Assembly: GCF_016741855.1 (NCBI RefSeq)
Contig: NZ_JAERRH010000004.1
Span: forward strand, 523,165 to 587,164
Source of the DNA: Streptomyces musisoli
Lineage (GTDB): Bacteria; Actinomycetota; Actinomycetes; Streptomycetales; Streptomycetaceae
Direction of reading: 5' to 3'
DNA length: 64,000 nt
The translations under genes were made by a program, and so were the position numbers. Below are positions 24,947-32,607 of this stretch, piece after piece; positions within the stretch are counted from its first letter, which is position 1, and each line of letters opens with the position of its first letter. Under the pieces are notes generated by a model, which saw nothing but the letters and a program-made list of their open reading frames with translations, had not been told where the DNA came from and ran no database searches.

Positions 24947-25528
24947 ATGAGCATGCGGTTCACTGCGAAAGCTCGCAGGGGAATGGTCGCCATGACCATT
25001 GCTGTCGGCTTGGCGGTCGGCGTGGCCGGTTGCGGCAGTGGAGACACTGGTGACAAGAAGCCGGACGCCTCCGCCTCCCCTTCCGAGCGTGGTGGTTCTC
25101 AGGCCAGCCCTCAGGAGGGGCAGTCGGCGCAACCGCTGGCCGAAATGCGTGGCCCTGACGGACTCACGCTGAAGGTCATGTCGGCCCAGCGTGATTCCGG
25201 TGGATTCGTCACCATCAACGCGCAGCTCAAGAATGACGGCAGTAAGGATGCCGTTCTCTCCTCCCAGCTGACCGGCAACGAGACAGAGATCATGAAGAAC
25301 GGGCAGTCCTTCGGCGGAGCCACCCTCGTGGACTCGAAGGCGCGTAAGCGCTACTACGTACTGCGGGACACCGATGGACGCCCCCTGACCACGATCGGCA
25401 TCCAGTCCGTCAGGGCGGGGGACACCGTTCCGGTTTTCATGCAGTTCCCGGCACCGCCGGCCGGCACGACGGAAGTCAGCTTCCAGCTGCCCACCTTCGC
25501 CAGTGCCACGATCAAGATCTCCGGGTGA
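24947..25528 (+). CDS. Lipoprotein of the Tad locus, function unknown
   Basis: A 193-residue lipoprotein. Basic start MSMRFTAKARRG, hydrophobic core MTIAVGLAVGV, lipobox VAGC at about residue 26, then a Ser/Pro/Gln linker. A folded domain begins near residue 60 (MRGPDGLTLKVMSAQRDSGGFVTIN), of beta-sandwich character like DUF4352-type or immunoglobulin-like lipoproteins. ATG at 24947 follows aaaagggaagc. It sits between the TadG-like and OmpA-like genes with short gaps, so it is likely a cell-surface part of the pilus locus. Confidence 0.78.
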   Translation: MSMRFTAKARRGMVAMTIAVGLAVGVAGCGSGDTGDKKPDASASPSERGGSQASPQEGQSAQPLAEMRGPDGLTLKVMSAQRDSGGFVTINAQLKNDGSKDAVLSSQLTGNETEIMKNGQSFGGATLVDSKARKRYYVLRDTDGRPLTTIGIQSVRAGDTVPVFMQFPAPPAGTTEVSFQLPTFASATIKISG

Positions 25529-25535
25529 GGCCCAA

Positions 25536-26159
25536 GTGACCACCACGCCCCGGCTTGTTCTTGTCGGCTTTCTTCTTCTGCTCGGTGTGCAGCTTCCCGC
25601 CGGCACGGCGGTCGCCGACGACACCGGACCCAGCGAACCCCCCGGCACCGAACCCACCGCCGCCGCCCCCGTCAAGGTCGACCCCACCGACCCCGATCTC
25701 AAGCTCCCGGAAGGGGCCACGCTCGCCGAGGCCAAGGTGCTGGACATCAAGTCGGTCGTCGAGGATCAGAGCGGGGACGAACGGCGTGAGGACACCAACG
25801 CCGACGTGACCTTCGCCCTCCAGGCCGAGGTGCTGTTCGGCAAGGACAGCGCCGAGATCAGCGGAGCGGCGAAGGCCCGCATCAGCACCATCGCCGAGGA
25901 GATCAGGAAACAGAACGCGACCCGGGTCCGCGTCTTCGGCTTCACCGACGACCTCGGCTCCTCCACCCACGGCGACACCCTCTCCCGGCAGCGCGCCAAC
26001 GCCGTACAGGCCGTACTCGACCAGGACCTGAACTCCCCGTCCATCACCTTCGACGTCCGCGGCTACGGCGAGCAGTACCCGATCGCCGACAACTCCAGCG
26101 AGGAGGGCCGGAGGAAGAACCGACGCGTCGAGGTGTCGTTCCCCCGCACCCAGGACTGA
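25536..26159 (+). CDS. Secreted OmpA-like peptidoglycan-binding protein
   Basis: A 207-residue protein. The signal peptide (residues 1-26, RLVLVGFLLLLGVQLPAGTAVA) is followed by a Pro/Thr linker and a C-terminal OmpA domain. That domain shows AEVLFGKDSAEISGAAKARI, RVRVFGFTDDLGSSTHGDTLSRQRANAVQAVL and RKNRRVEVSF, where the Asp and Arg bind the peptidoglycan peptide. It probably anchors something to the cell wall. GTG at 25536 lies 7 bp after the lipoprotein stop. Last gene of the Tad-linked run. Confidence 0.85.
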   Translation: MTTTPRLVLVGFLLLLGVQLPAGTAVADDTGPSEPPGTEPTAAAPVKVDPTDPDLKLPEGATLAEAKVLDIKSVVEDQSGDERREDTNADVTFALQAEVLFGKDSAEISGAAKARISTIAEEIRKQNATRVRVFGFTDDLGSSTHGDTLSRQRANAVQAVLDQDLNSPSITFDVRGYGEQYPIADNSSEEGRRKNRRVEVSFPRTQD

Positions 26160-26222
26160 CGGCACCCGAAGAGCGAAGCGGAGGTGCCGGCCCGGCCGTG
26201 CAGGGCCCCGGACCGCCCCGCC

Positions 26223-26597
26223 TCAGGGTGTCGGCTCCACCTGCACGCGTACTCCCGGCCGCAGCCCCCACCCCGTCATCGCCCCCGCCTCCGCCTCCAG
26301 CACGTGCCGGGCTCGCAGGCGGGGCAGGCCGAGGCGGCCCGGGGGCATCGTGCGGACGGCGATGACCGTCAGCCGCCGGTCCAGGTAGGCCACGTCGATC
26401 GGCATCCGCATCCTGAACGTGTGCACCCCGCTCGCCGGTGACAGCAGCATCGCCCCGTCGACCGAGTCCCGGCCCAGGAGCCCCTTCGTCCGTGCCCGAT
26501 AGGACGCCGAGATCTCGAGGGGGACGGGAGGGGCGAGCACCTCCCCGGAGACCGCCCGGACGATCAGCCGACCCCGTCCGTCCCGCCAGCGCCCCAT
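26223..26597 (-). CDS. DUF192-family protein
   Basis: A 124-residue protein of the DUF192 family. Core motifs are SYRARTKGLLGRDSV, GVHTFRMRMPIDVAYLDR, RLTVIAVRTMPPGRLGLP and RARHVLEAEAGAMTGWGLRPG. The family is widespread and of unknown biochemical role. The start ATG at 26597 is the first that gives normal length. No signal peptide is seen, whereas many homologues have one. Divergent from the LLM oxidoreductase at 26679. Confidence 0.85.
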   Translation of the reverse strand: MGRWRDGRGRLIVRAVSGEVLAPPVPLEISASYRARTKGLLGRDSVDGAMLLSPASGVHTFRMRMPIDVAYLDRRLTVIAVRTMPPGRLGLPRLRARHVLEAEAGAMTGWGLRPGVRVQVEPTP

Positions 26598-26678
26598 GCC
26601 CCGTCCGCCCCTCCGCCGCCGACTCGCCTGGTCATCAAATGCATTGTCGTTTCCCGCCCTCCCCACTAGGAAGGGCCC

Positions 26679-27551
26679 ATGACAGGACTCGGTGTCGTAT
26701 TCCGTCCCCAGCTTCCTCCCGAGCGGCTTCGGGCCGTCGCCCGCCTCGCGGACGACGTGGGCCTCGAAGAACTGTGGCTGTGGGAGGACTGCTTCCTGGA
26801 GGGCGGGGTCTCCACGGCCGCCGCCGCGCTCGCCTGGACCGAGCGGGTCCGGGTCGGTATCGGGCTGCTGCCCGTGCCGCTGCGGAACGTGGCCGTCACC
26901 GCGATGGAGGCGGCCTCGCTGGAGCGCATGTTCCCGGGCCGGGCCGTCCTGACCGTGGGGCACGGGGTGCAGGACTGGATGGGGCAGGTCGGTGCCCGGG
27001 CCGCCTCACCGCTCGGCCTCCTCGGCGAGCACCTCGACGCCCTGCGCGCCCTGCTGCGCGGGGAGCGGCTCAGCGTGCGCGGACGGTACGTCCGGCTGGA
27101 CGACGTCGCCCTCGACTGGCCCCCGCGGCAGCCGGTCGACGTTTTCGCGGGCGGCACCGGACCCCGTACCCTCCGGCTCTCCGGCGAGAAGGCCGACGGC
27201 ACCCTGCTCACCGCCGCCACGTCGGCGGACGGGGTACGGCGGGCCCGGAAACTCGTCGAGGAGGGGCGCCGGGCGGCAGGACGCGACGGCCGGCACCGGA
27301 TCGTCGTCTACCTGCTGGCCGCCACGGGGCCCGGCGCCGAGGCCCGGCTGCGCGCGGAACTCGCCGCCGAGGGGCTGGAGTCGGTGCCGGACGTGGGCGT
27401 CGCGGGGGACGCGGGGGCGGTGGCCGAGGCGGTGCGGCGGCTGGCCGAGGCCGGCGCCGACACCGTCGTACTCCAGCCGACGGCGGACGAGCCCGATCCT
27501 GAGGGCTTCGTGCGCTTCGCCGCGGAGGAGGTCCGGCCCCTGGTGCCGTGA
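26679..27551 (+). CDS. LLM-class (luciferase-like) flavin-dependent oxidoreductase
   Basis: A 290-residue TIM-barrel F420/FMN-dependent enzyme. N-terminal FRPQLPPERLRAVARLADDVG, the strand LEELWLWEDCFLEGG, the cofactor loop RVRVGIGLLPVPLRNVAVTA, and QPVDVFAGGTGPRTLRLSGEKADG. It probably uses F420 (common in actinomycetes), with unknown substrate. ATG after ctaggaagggccc. Confidence 0.88.
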   Translation: MTGLGVVFRPQLPPERLRAVARLADDVGLEELWLWEDCFLEGGVSTAAAALAWTERVRVGIGLLPVPLRNVAVTAMEAASLERMFPGRAVLTVGHGVQDWMGQVGARAASPLGLLGEHLDALRALLRGERLSVRGRYVRLDDVALDWPPRQPVDVFAGGTGPRTLRLSGEKADGTLLTAATSADGVRRARKLVEEGRRAAGRDGRHRIVVYLLAATGPGAEARLRAELAAEGLESVPDVGVAGDAGAVAEAVRRLAEAGADTVVLQPTADEPDPEGFVRFAAEEVRPLVP

Positions 27552-27675
27552 AGGACACGTCGCGGGGCGGCCCCCGACGGCCCGGGGCCTGAAGGGGCCG
27601 GCCCGCCGCGCTGTCGTCGCCCCGCGGGTGGAAAACCGGCAGGACCCGGCCTCCGGCCCCTGCGATCATGGCGGT

Positions 27676-28012
27676 GTGACCGCGCACCGGTCCTTCGAGG
27701 ACCTCGTGGCCGAGGGCGTCGCCGTGCCCACCGAGGGGTGGGACTTCTCCTGGCTCGAGGGACGGGCCACCGAGGCGCGGCCGTCCTGGGGGTACGCCCG
27801 GTCGGCGGGGGAGCGGCTGGCCGGGACCGAGGCCGTGCGACATCGCCGCCGTCGTCCACTTCCTGCGCAAGGTCGTCTGGATGTCCCGGGGCTTCACGGC
27901 CGAGGCGTACGAACCCCAACTCCGGGCGCTGCACCAGCGGATCGAGAAGGAGGGCCCGTTCGTCGCGCACAGCGCCCGGCACCTCTTCGACGTGCGCAAG
28001 CCGGACCGCTGA
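27676..28012 (+). pseudogene. Class I SAM-dependent methyltransferase gutted by internal deletion
   Basis: The first 54 codons (MTAHRSFEDLVAEGVAVPTE; GWDFSWLEGRATEARPSWGY) match the N-terminus of a Streptomyces family of SAM methyltransferases of about 250 residues. Then, near 27838, the sequence jumps, in a different frame, to DIAAVVHFLRKVVWMSRGFT and HSARHLFDVRKPDR, the family's C-terminus. The whole SAM-binding core, roughly 130-150 residues, is missing, and the deletion is not a multiple of three. The two halves occupy frames differing by one base. So this is a pseudogene. Family assignment is from memory of homologues. Confidence 0.8.
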
Positions 28013-28169
28013 CGAAACCGGCGGACCAGGGGAAAACCGGGTGAAGCGGTCTCGGTTTCGCCGAGAGTTCGCCCAGGGTTTCCACATTGTTATTCACCGC
28101 TGTTCACACGCGCCTCACCCGTCACGTAGGTTCAGACCAAGGTAATTCGCGTCAGCAAAGCTACGCGGC

Positions 28170-28204
28170 CGGCACCGCGCAGCGGAGGGGGCTGCGCGGT
28201 GCCG
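28170..28204. terminator. Strong hairpin, likely terminator after the pseudogene
   Basis: CGGCACCGCGCAGC and GCTGCGCGGTGCCG are perfect 14-bp arms around a 7-nt loop, 158 bp after the pseudogene stop. There is no T-tract. Confidence 0.65.
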
Positions 28205-28777
28205 TGAAGCCGGATGACCGCCGCCCGGCGCCGTAGCGGAACGGTCAAGTCACCGTTCGCCGCCCGGGTAGCCCGTCGGAGGGACCCGGGGCAACACGCC
28301 GATGTACCCCCAAGGCGGCCTAATGCCTGCGAATGCACTCGTATACGACGGTCTTTCCCTGGGATTCGGTTGTGAACCGGCCAGGAAACACCCCTGAATC
28401 CCGCATTCCGTAGCCACCGGGGCGTCGCCGGGTGATTCCGGAGAGTAGTTGTGGCACGCCGATGCACCCACGATCCCTCACGAAGGGTTATGGTGGAAAC
28501 CCCCCCTCGGGCCGGTCCGTCTCCCCCCCCACGGACCGGCCCGTTTTTCATGGGCGGGCCGGGAACCGCCCGGGCGGGAGCCGGCGTCCCCTTCACGGGC
28601 ACCGGGCCGCGCCCGGCACACGGCTCCCCGCGAGGGTGTGATCGGCCCCCACGGCCCCGCCCCACGGCGGACGGTACGAACCCCGGCCCCAAGCCCCGGG
28701 CCGGAACCAGGCCTCCGACAGCGGTAGGCTCGACGGCTCCGGCACCCATACCCCGCGCCCAACCCCCGGAGGGTCAC
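28205..28777 (+). other. Long non-coding region before uppS; candidate small RNA or leader
   Basis: No protein gene was recognised. The region 28300-28500 is less GC-rich than the coding DNA and ends in the strong T-tailed terminator 28509-28548, with no gene upstream on that strand since the hairpin at 28170-28204. It could be a small RNA or a terminated leader of uppS. Confidence 0.4.
28509..28548 (+). terminator. Orphan intrinsic terminator with T-tract
   Basis: GGGCCGGTCCGT and ACGGACCGGCCC form a perfect 12-bp stem, with a 10-nt C-rich loop, followed by GTTTTT at 28543-28548. It is the only hairpin noted here with a clean plus-strand T-tract. Confidence 0.8.
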
Positions 28778-29551
28778 GTGAACCTGCGCGACAAGCTGCG
28801 CGGCCTGCTCGTCAGGCTCTACGCACGCCGGGTGGAAGGCCACCTGGACCACGCTCAGGTGCCCAAGCACATCGGCGTCATCATGGACGGCAACCGCCGC
28901 TGGGCGAAGGCCTCCGGCTCCAGCGCCGTCCACGGTCACCGGGCCGGTGCAGAGAAGATCGAGGAGTTCCTCGGCTGGTGCACCGAGACCGACGTCGAGG
29001 TCGTCACCCTGTGGCTGTTGTCCACGGACAACTTCGAACGACCGCAGGACGAGCTCGTCCCCCTGCTCGGCATCATCGAGGACGTCGTCCGCACCCTCGC
29101 CGCCGACGGCCGCTGGCGCGTGCACCACGTCGGCACGCCGGACCTGCTGCCCTCGCAGATGCAGACGGCGCTGAAGGAGGCCGAGGAGGCCACCGCCCAC
29201 ATCGACGGGATACTCGTCAACGTCGCCATCGGCTACGGCGGCCGGCAGGAGATCGCCGACGCCGTGCGCTCCATGCTGCACGACGCGCAGGACAAGGGCG
29301 TCTCGATGGAGGACCTGGCCGAGTCCGTCGACGTCGAGATGATCGGACGTCACCTCTACACCGGCGCCCAGCCCGACCCGGACCTGGTGATCCGCACCAG
29401 CGGCGAGCAGCGGTTGTCCGGATTCATGCTCTGGCAGACCGCCCACTCCGAGTACTACTTCTGCGAGGTCTTCTGGCCGGCCTTCCGAAAGGTCGACTTC
29501 CTGCGCGCCCTGCGCGACTACGCCGCACGTCACCGCCGCTACGGCGGCTGA
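28778..29551 (+). CDS. uppS: Isoprenyl transferase (cis-prenyl, UppS family)
   Basis: A 257-residue cis-prenyl diphosphate synthase. It condenses isopentenyl diphosphate onto an allylic primer to make polyprenyl diphosphate for cell-wall carriers. Motifs: HIGVIMDGNRRWAK (catalytic Asp), AGAEKIEEFLGWC, TLWLLSTDNFERP, NVAIGYGGRQEI and DLVIRTSGEQRLSGFMLWQ. GTG at 28778 follows cggagggtcac. Streptomyces often encode two such enzymes, and which one this is cannot be told here. Confidence 0.92.
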   Translation: MNLRDKLRGLLVRLYARRVEGHLDHAQVPKHIGVIMDGNRRWAKASGSSAVHGHRAGAEKIEEFLGWCTETDVEVVTLWLLSTDNFERPQDELVPLLGIIEDVVRTLAADGRWRVHHVGTPDLLPSQMQTALKEAEEATAHIDGILVNVAIGYGGRQEIADAVRSMLHDAQDKGVSMEDLAESVDVEMIGRHLYTGAQPDPDLVIRTSGEQRLSGFMLWQTAHSEYYFCEVFWPAFRKVDFLRALRDYAARHRRYGG

Positions 29552-29560
29552 AACGCCCCG

Positions 29561-29594
29561 CACCGCCCCGTCGCCGCCCGGTGACGGGGCGGTG
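29561..29594 (+). terminator. Terminator after uppS
   Basis: CACCGCCCCGTC and GACGGGGCGGTG form a 12-bp perfect stem with a 10-nt loop. Followed by tcgttt. Confidence 0.8.
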
Positions 29595-29900
29595 TCGTTT
29601 ACCCCGCTTCGGGGCGATGTAACGAGGAGTTCACCAGCGCGCTGTTGGCCGCATTTGCATGGCGGTGCATGTTCGAGGGCATAAGCCAATCAGGTTGACA
29701 CCCGAACCACGGGCGTCGGATCTCAGCGGGCGGCACGGGGCCGTCCGCCCGGGAGGCCCTTTGCACCAGCCCGACCGTGCGGTGACGGCACGGAAGCAGC
29801 CGCGGCGGCCCGGTTCACGGCTCGCCGCACGCGGGGGCCTGACACCGGTCCAGCATCACTTCGTCGCTCCCCGACCTCATCCGAGGGGGTACGTCCTTCC
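29595..29900 (+). other. Intergenic region before the PhoH-like gene
   Basis: No gene was seen in this 306-bp gap. A TTGACA at 29695-29700 could be a -35 element for the PhoH-like gene, but no matching -10 is evident. Confidence 0.35.
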
Positions 29901-31226
29901 GTGGTGACCAGCACAAAGCGCCACAAGCCAGATCGGCGCACGTATGTTCTCGACACCAGCGTCCTGCTGGCCGACCCGAACGCCCTGACCCGCTTCGACG
30001 AGCACGAGGTCGTGCTCCCCATCGTCGTGGTCACGGAGCTGGAGGCCAAGCGGCACCATCCCGAACTCGGCTACTTCGCCCGCCAGGCCCTGCGCCTGCT
30101 GGACGACTACCGGGTGAAGAACGGTCGCCTCGACGCCCCCATCCCGATCGGGGAACTCGGCGGGACGGTCCGGGTCGAGCTCAACCACTCGGACCCCAGC
30201 GTGCTGCCCACCGGCTACCGCCTGGGGGACAACGACTCCCGCATCCTCGCGGTGGCCCGCAACCTTCAGGCCGAGGGGTTCGACGTCACCGTCGTGTCGA
30301 AGGACCTGCCGCTCAGGATCAAGGCGTCCTCGGTCGGCCTCCTCGCCGAGGAGTACCGGGCCGAACTCGCCATCACGGAGAACTCCGGCTGGACCGGGAT
30401 GTCCGAACTCACCCTCTCGGGCGAGCAGGTGGACATCCTCTTCGAGGAAGGCCATGTGTACGTCCCGGAGGCCTCCGACCTCCCCGTGCACACCGGGCTG
30501 ACCATCCAGTCCGAGCGCGGCAAGGCGCTCGGCCGGGTCACCGCCGAGGGCAATGTCCGCCTGGTCCGCGGCGACCGGGAGGCGTTCGGCATCAAGGGAC
30601 GCAGCGCCGAACAGCGCATCGCGCTCGATCTGCTGCTCGATCCGGACGTCGGCATCGTCTCGATGGGCGGCCGGGCCGGCACCGGCAAGTCGGCGCTGGC
30701 GCTGTGCGCGGGCCTGGAGGCGGTCCTGGAGCGCCGCCAGCACCAGAAGGTGATGGTCTTCCGGCCGCTGTACGCGGTCGGCGGGCAGGAACTGGGCTAT
30801 CTGCCGGGCAGCGAGGCGGAGAAGATGAGCCCGTGGGCGCAGGCGGTCTTCGACACCCTCTCGGCGGTCACCAGCCGCGAGGTCATCGAGGAGGTCACCG
30901 CGCGCGGGATGCTGGAGGTGCTTCCGCTCACCCACATCCGCGGACGCTCGCTGCACGACGCCTTCGTGATCGTCGACGAGGCCCAGTCCCTGGAACGGAA
31001 CGTCCTGCTGACCGTTCTGTCCCGGATCGGCGCCAATTCCCGGGTGGTTCTCACCCATGACGTGGCACAGAGGGACAATCTGCGCGTAGGCCGTTATGAC
31101 GGAGTCGTCGCCGTTGTGGAGAAGCTCAAGGGGCATCCCCTCTTCGCCCATGTCACGCTGACTCGGTCGGAGAGGTCCCAGATTGCGGCGCTTGTGACCG
31201 AAATGCTGGAGGACGGCCACATCTGA
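29901..31226 (+). CDS. PIN-PhoH fusion ATPase (PhoH2 type)
   Basis: A 441-residue protein. The N-terminal PIN nuclease-like domain is about 10-140 (YVLDTSVLLADPN with conserved Asp; VVVTELEAKR; GDNDSRILAVA). The C-terminal PhoH ATPase is about 225-441, with Walker A GGRAGTGKSALAL (near 256), MVFRPLYAVGGQELGYLPG and Walker B DAFVIVDEAQSL. The PhoH2 group has been described as RNA helicase/ribonuclease fusions related to toxin-antitoxin modules. All PIN acidic residues visible here appear conserved. GTG start. No antitoxin gene is seen upstream. Confidence 0.9.
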   Translation: MVTSTKRHKPDRRTYVLDTSVLLADPNALTRFDEHEVVLPIVVVTELEAKRHHPELGYFARQALRLLDDYRVKNGRLDAPIPIGELGGTVRVELNHSDPSVLPTGYRLGDNDSRILAVARNLQAEGFDVTVVSKDLPLRIKASSVGLLAEEYRAELAITENSGWTGMSELTLSGEQVDILFEEGHVYVPEASDLPVHTGLTIQSERGKALGRVTAEGNVRLVRGDREAFGIKGRSAEQRIALDLLLDPDVGIVSMGGRAGTGKSALALCAGLEAVLERRQHQKVMVFRPLYAVGGQELGYLPGSEAEKMSPWAQAVFDTLSAVTSREVIEEVTARGMLEVLPLTHIRGRSLHDAFVIVDEAQSLERNVLLTVLSRIGANSRVVLTHDVAQRDNLRVGRYDGVVAVVEKLKGHPLFAHVTLTRSERSQIAALVTEMLEDGHI

Positions 31227-31654
31227 CGCTGAAGCGACGGCCGTTGGCGCCGTCCGGCAAAGGCCAAGAGCCTAGCCGGGCGGCGCCTTCGCGTGTGGGG
31301 CTTTCCTGAAATCCCCAGGGGCAAACGGGATGTGAGCTTTCACACGCAACACAGAATTGCCACGCGGCGTCCGGTTACGGCAGAGTCTCACTCCTGTCAG
31401 GCCCCGCATACGACACACCTGTACCCCTGGGGGTACCCCCGCACTTCAGTAGCGGGGGAGGTACGGCACCCCAGAAGTACACCTTCAACTCCACAGAGCC
31501 GTCGTATGCCGCCCGAGCACCACGCGGCGCTCCCCTGCGGGGAGTTGCCCACCGGGTCCGCGCCTCCCGTGACCCCGCAGTTGGGAGGCCAGTGCCAGGG
31601 GCACGATTGCGTCCGCCAGGGTCACCGAAGCGGGCGATGCTGGAAGGAAACCGT
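31227..31654 (+). other. 428-bp intergenic region upstream of the transglycosylase
   Basis: No gene was found here. It contains the inverted-repeat structure at 31407-31508 and presumably the promoter of the transglycosylase. Confidence 0.5.
31407..31508 (+). ncRNA. Candidate structured leader RNA of the lytic transglycosylase gene
   Basis: CATACGAC (31407-31414) pairs perfectly with GTCGTATG (31501-31508). They enclose GTACCCC/GGGGTAC (31421-31436) and CCCCCGC/GCGGGGG (31436-31442 with 31452-31458), so the inner helices are partly alternatives. It lies 147 bp before a cell-wall hydrolase gene, where Streptomyces often carry c-di-AMP riboswitches, but I could not match that consensus. Confidence 0.4.
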
Positions 31655-32365
31655 GTGAGCCGGATTTCGGTCCGGGGATTCGCAGTGGCCTCGGCCACCG
31701 CGGTCACCGCCGTCGGAAGCGTCGTGGGCGTTGCCTCGGGCAGCACCGCGCAGCCGAACGACGCCGAGGCGACGGCAGCCGACACCACGCTTCTCGCGGA
31801 GATACCCGCGGGTCAGCAGGCGCAGGTGCAGGTGCAGACCGCCTCCCTGACGCAGCAGGCCGACGCACAGGCCATCGCCGCGGACGCGAGCGCCAAGAAG
31901 GACGCCGAGGAATCGGCCCGCAAGGCCGCCGCCGAGACGGCCATCGCGAAGAAGGCCGAGGCGGAGAAGGCGGCCAAGGAGGCCAAGGAGCGCGCCGAGA
32001 CGAAGGCCGCCGCGCAGGCCGCCAGCCGCAGCGACGTCCGCGACTCCTCCAGCTTCCCGGTCCAGACCAGCTACTCGGTGTCGCAGATCCAGGCGATGGC
32101 GCGGCAGATGGTGGCCGGCGACCAGTTCCAGTGCTTCAGCAACATCGTGGACCACGAGTCCAGCTGGAACTACCAGGCGGTCAACGCCTCCTCCGGTGCC
32201 TACGGTCTCTTCCAGGCCCTGCCCGCCGGCAAGTACGCCTCGGCCGGTGCCGACTGGCGCACCAACCCGGCGACCCAGATCAAGTGGGGCCTCAACTACA
32301 TGAACGAGCGCTACCACAGCCCCTGTGGTGCCTGGTCGTTCTGGCAGGCCAACCACTGGTACTAG
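31655..32365 (+). CDS. Secreted lytic transglycosylase-like protein (SLT fold)
   Basis: A 236-residue exported protein. The signal region is residues 1-37 (GFAVASATAVTAVGSVVGVA). An Ala/Lys/Glu-rich coiled-coil segment is about 65-135 (KKDAEESARKAAAETAIAKK). The C-terminal domain resembles SLT/lysozyme-like cell-wall hydrolases: MVAGDQFQCFSNIVDHESSW, with catalytic Glu in HESSWNYQAVNASSGAYGLF, and WGLNYMNERYHSPCGAWSFW. It probably cleaves peptidoglycan glycan strands. GTG at 31655 is chosen (gctggaaggaaa before it); ATG at 31637 is the alternative. Confidence 0.87.
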   Translation: MSRISVRGFAVASATAVTAVGSVVGVASGSTAQPNDAEATAADTTLLAEIPAGQQAQVQVQTASLTQQADAQAIAADASAKKDAEESARKAAAETAIAKKAEAEKAAKEAKERAETKAAAQAASRSDVRDSSSFPVQTSYSVSQIQAMARQMVAGDQFQCFSNIVDHESSWNYQAVNASSGAYGLFQALPAGKYASAGADWRTNPATQIKWGLNYMNERYHSPCGAWSFWQANHWY

Positions 32366-32496
32366 GCGTACCGCCGGGTTCGGCCGCCGAGCAGGCGCGG
32401 ACCGGCCGTGGCCTGTCGCGCTCACGCGGCAGGCCGCCCGTCCCGCCGACTCCGCGCCCCTTCGAGGGCGCGCACGCGGCCCTCTCAACCTCGCGC

Positions 32497-32525
32497 AGCC
32501 CCTCCCCGTCCTAAGGGGAGGGGCT
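32497..32525 (+). terminator. Terminator after the transglycosylase gene
   Basis: AGCCCCTCCCC and GGGGAGGGGCT form an 11-bp stem with a 7-nt loop, followed by ttcg. Confidence 0.75.
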
Positions 32526-32607
32526 TTCGCCCTGTACGGTCGTATCCGAACGACTCCAGGGGGGAGTGGTGGCAAGCACCCGGGGACGCGGGGGAAGAGG
32601 ACGGATC

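Noticed and set aside
27676..28044. Reading the methyltransferase N-terminus as an intact short protein
   Set aside because: After 54 residues the frame becomes Arg/Pro/Ala-rich shadow of the real C-terminus in another frame, so it is a deletion product.
31227..31654. Known c-di-AMP riboswitch upstream of the transglycosylase
   Set aside because: Location fits but I could not align the conserved core; left as an unclassified structured leader.
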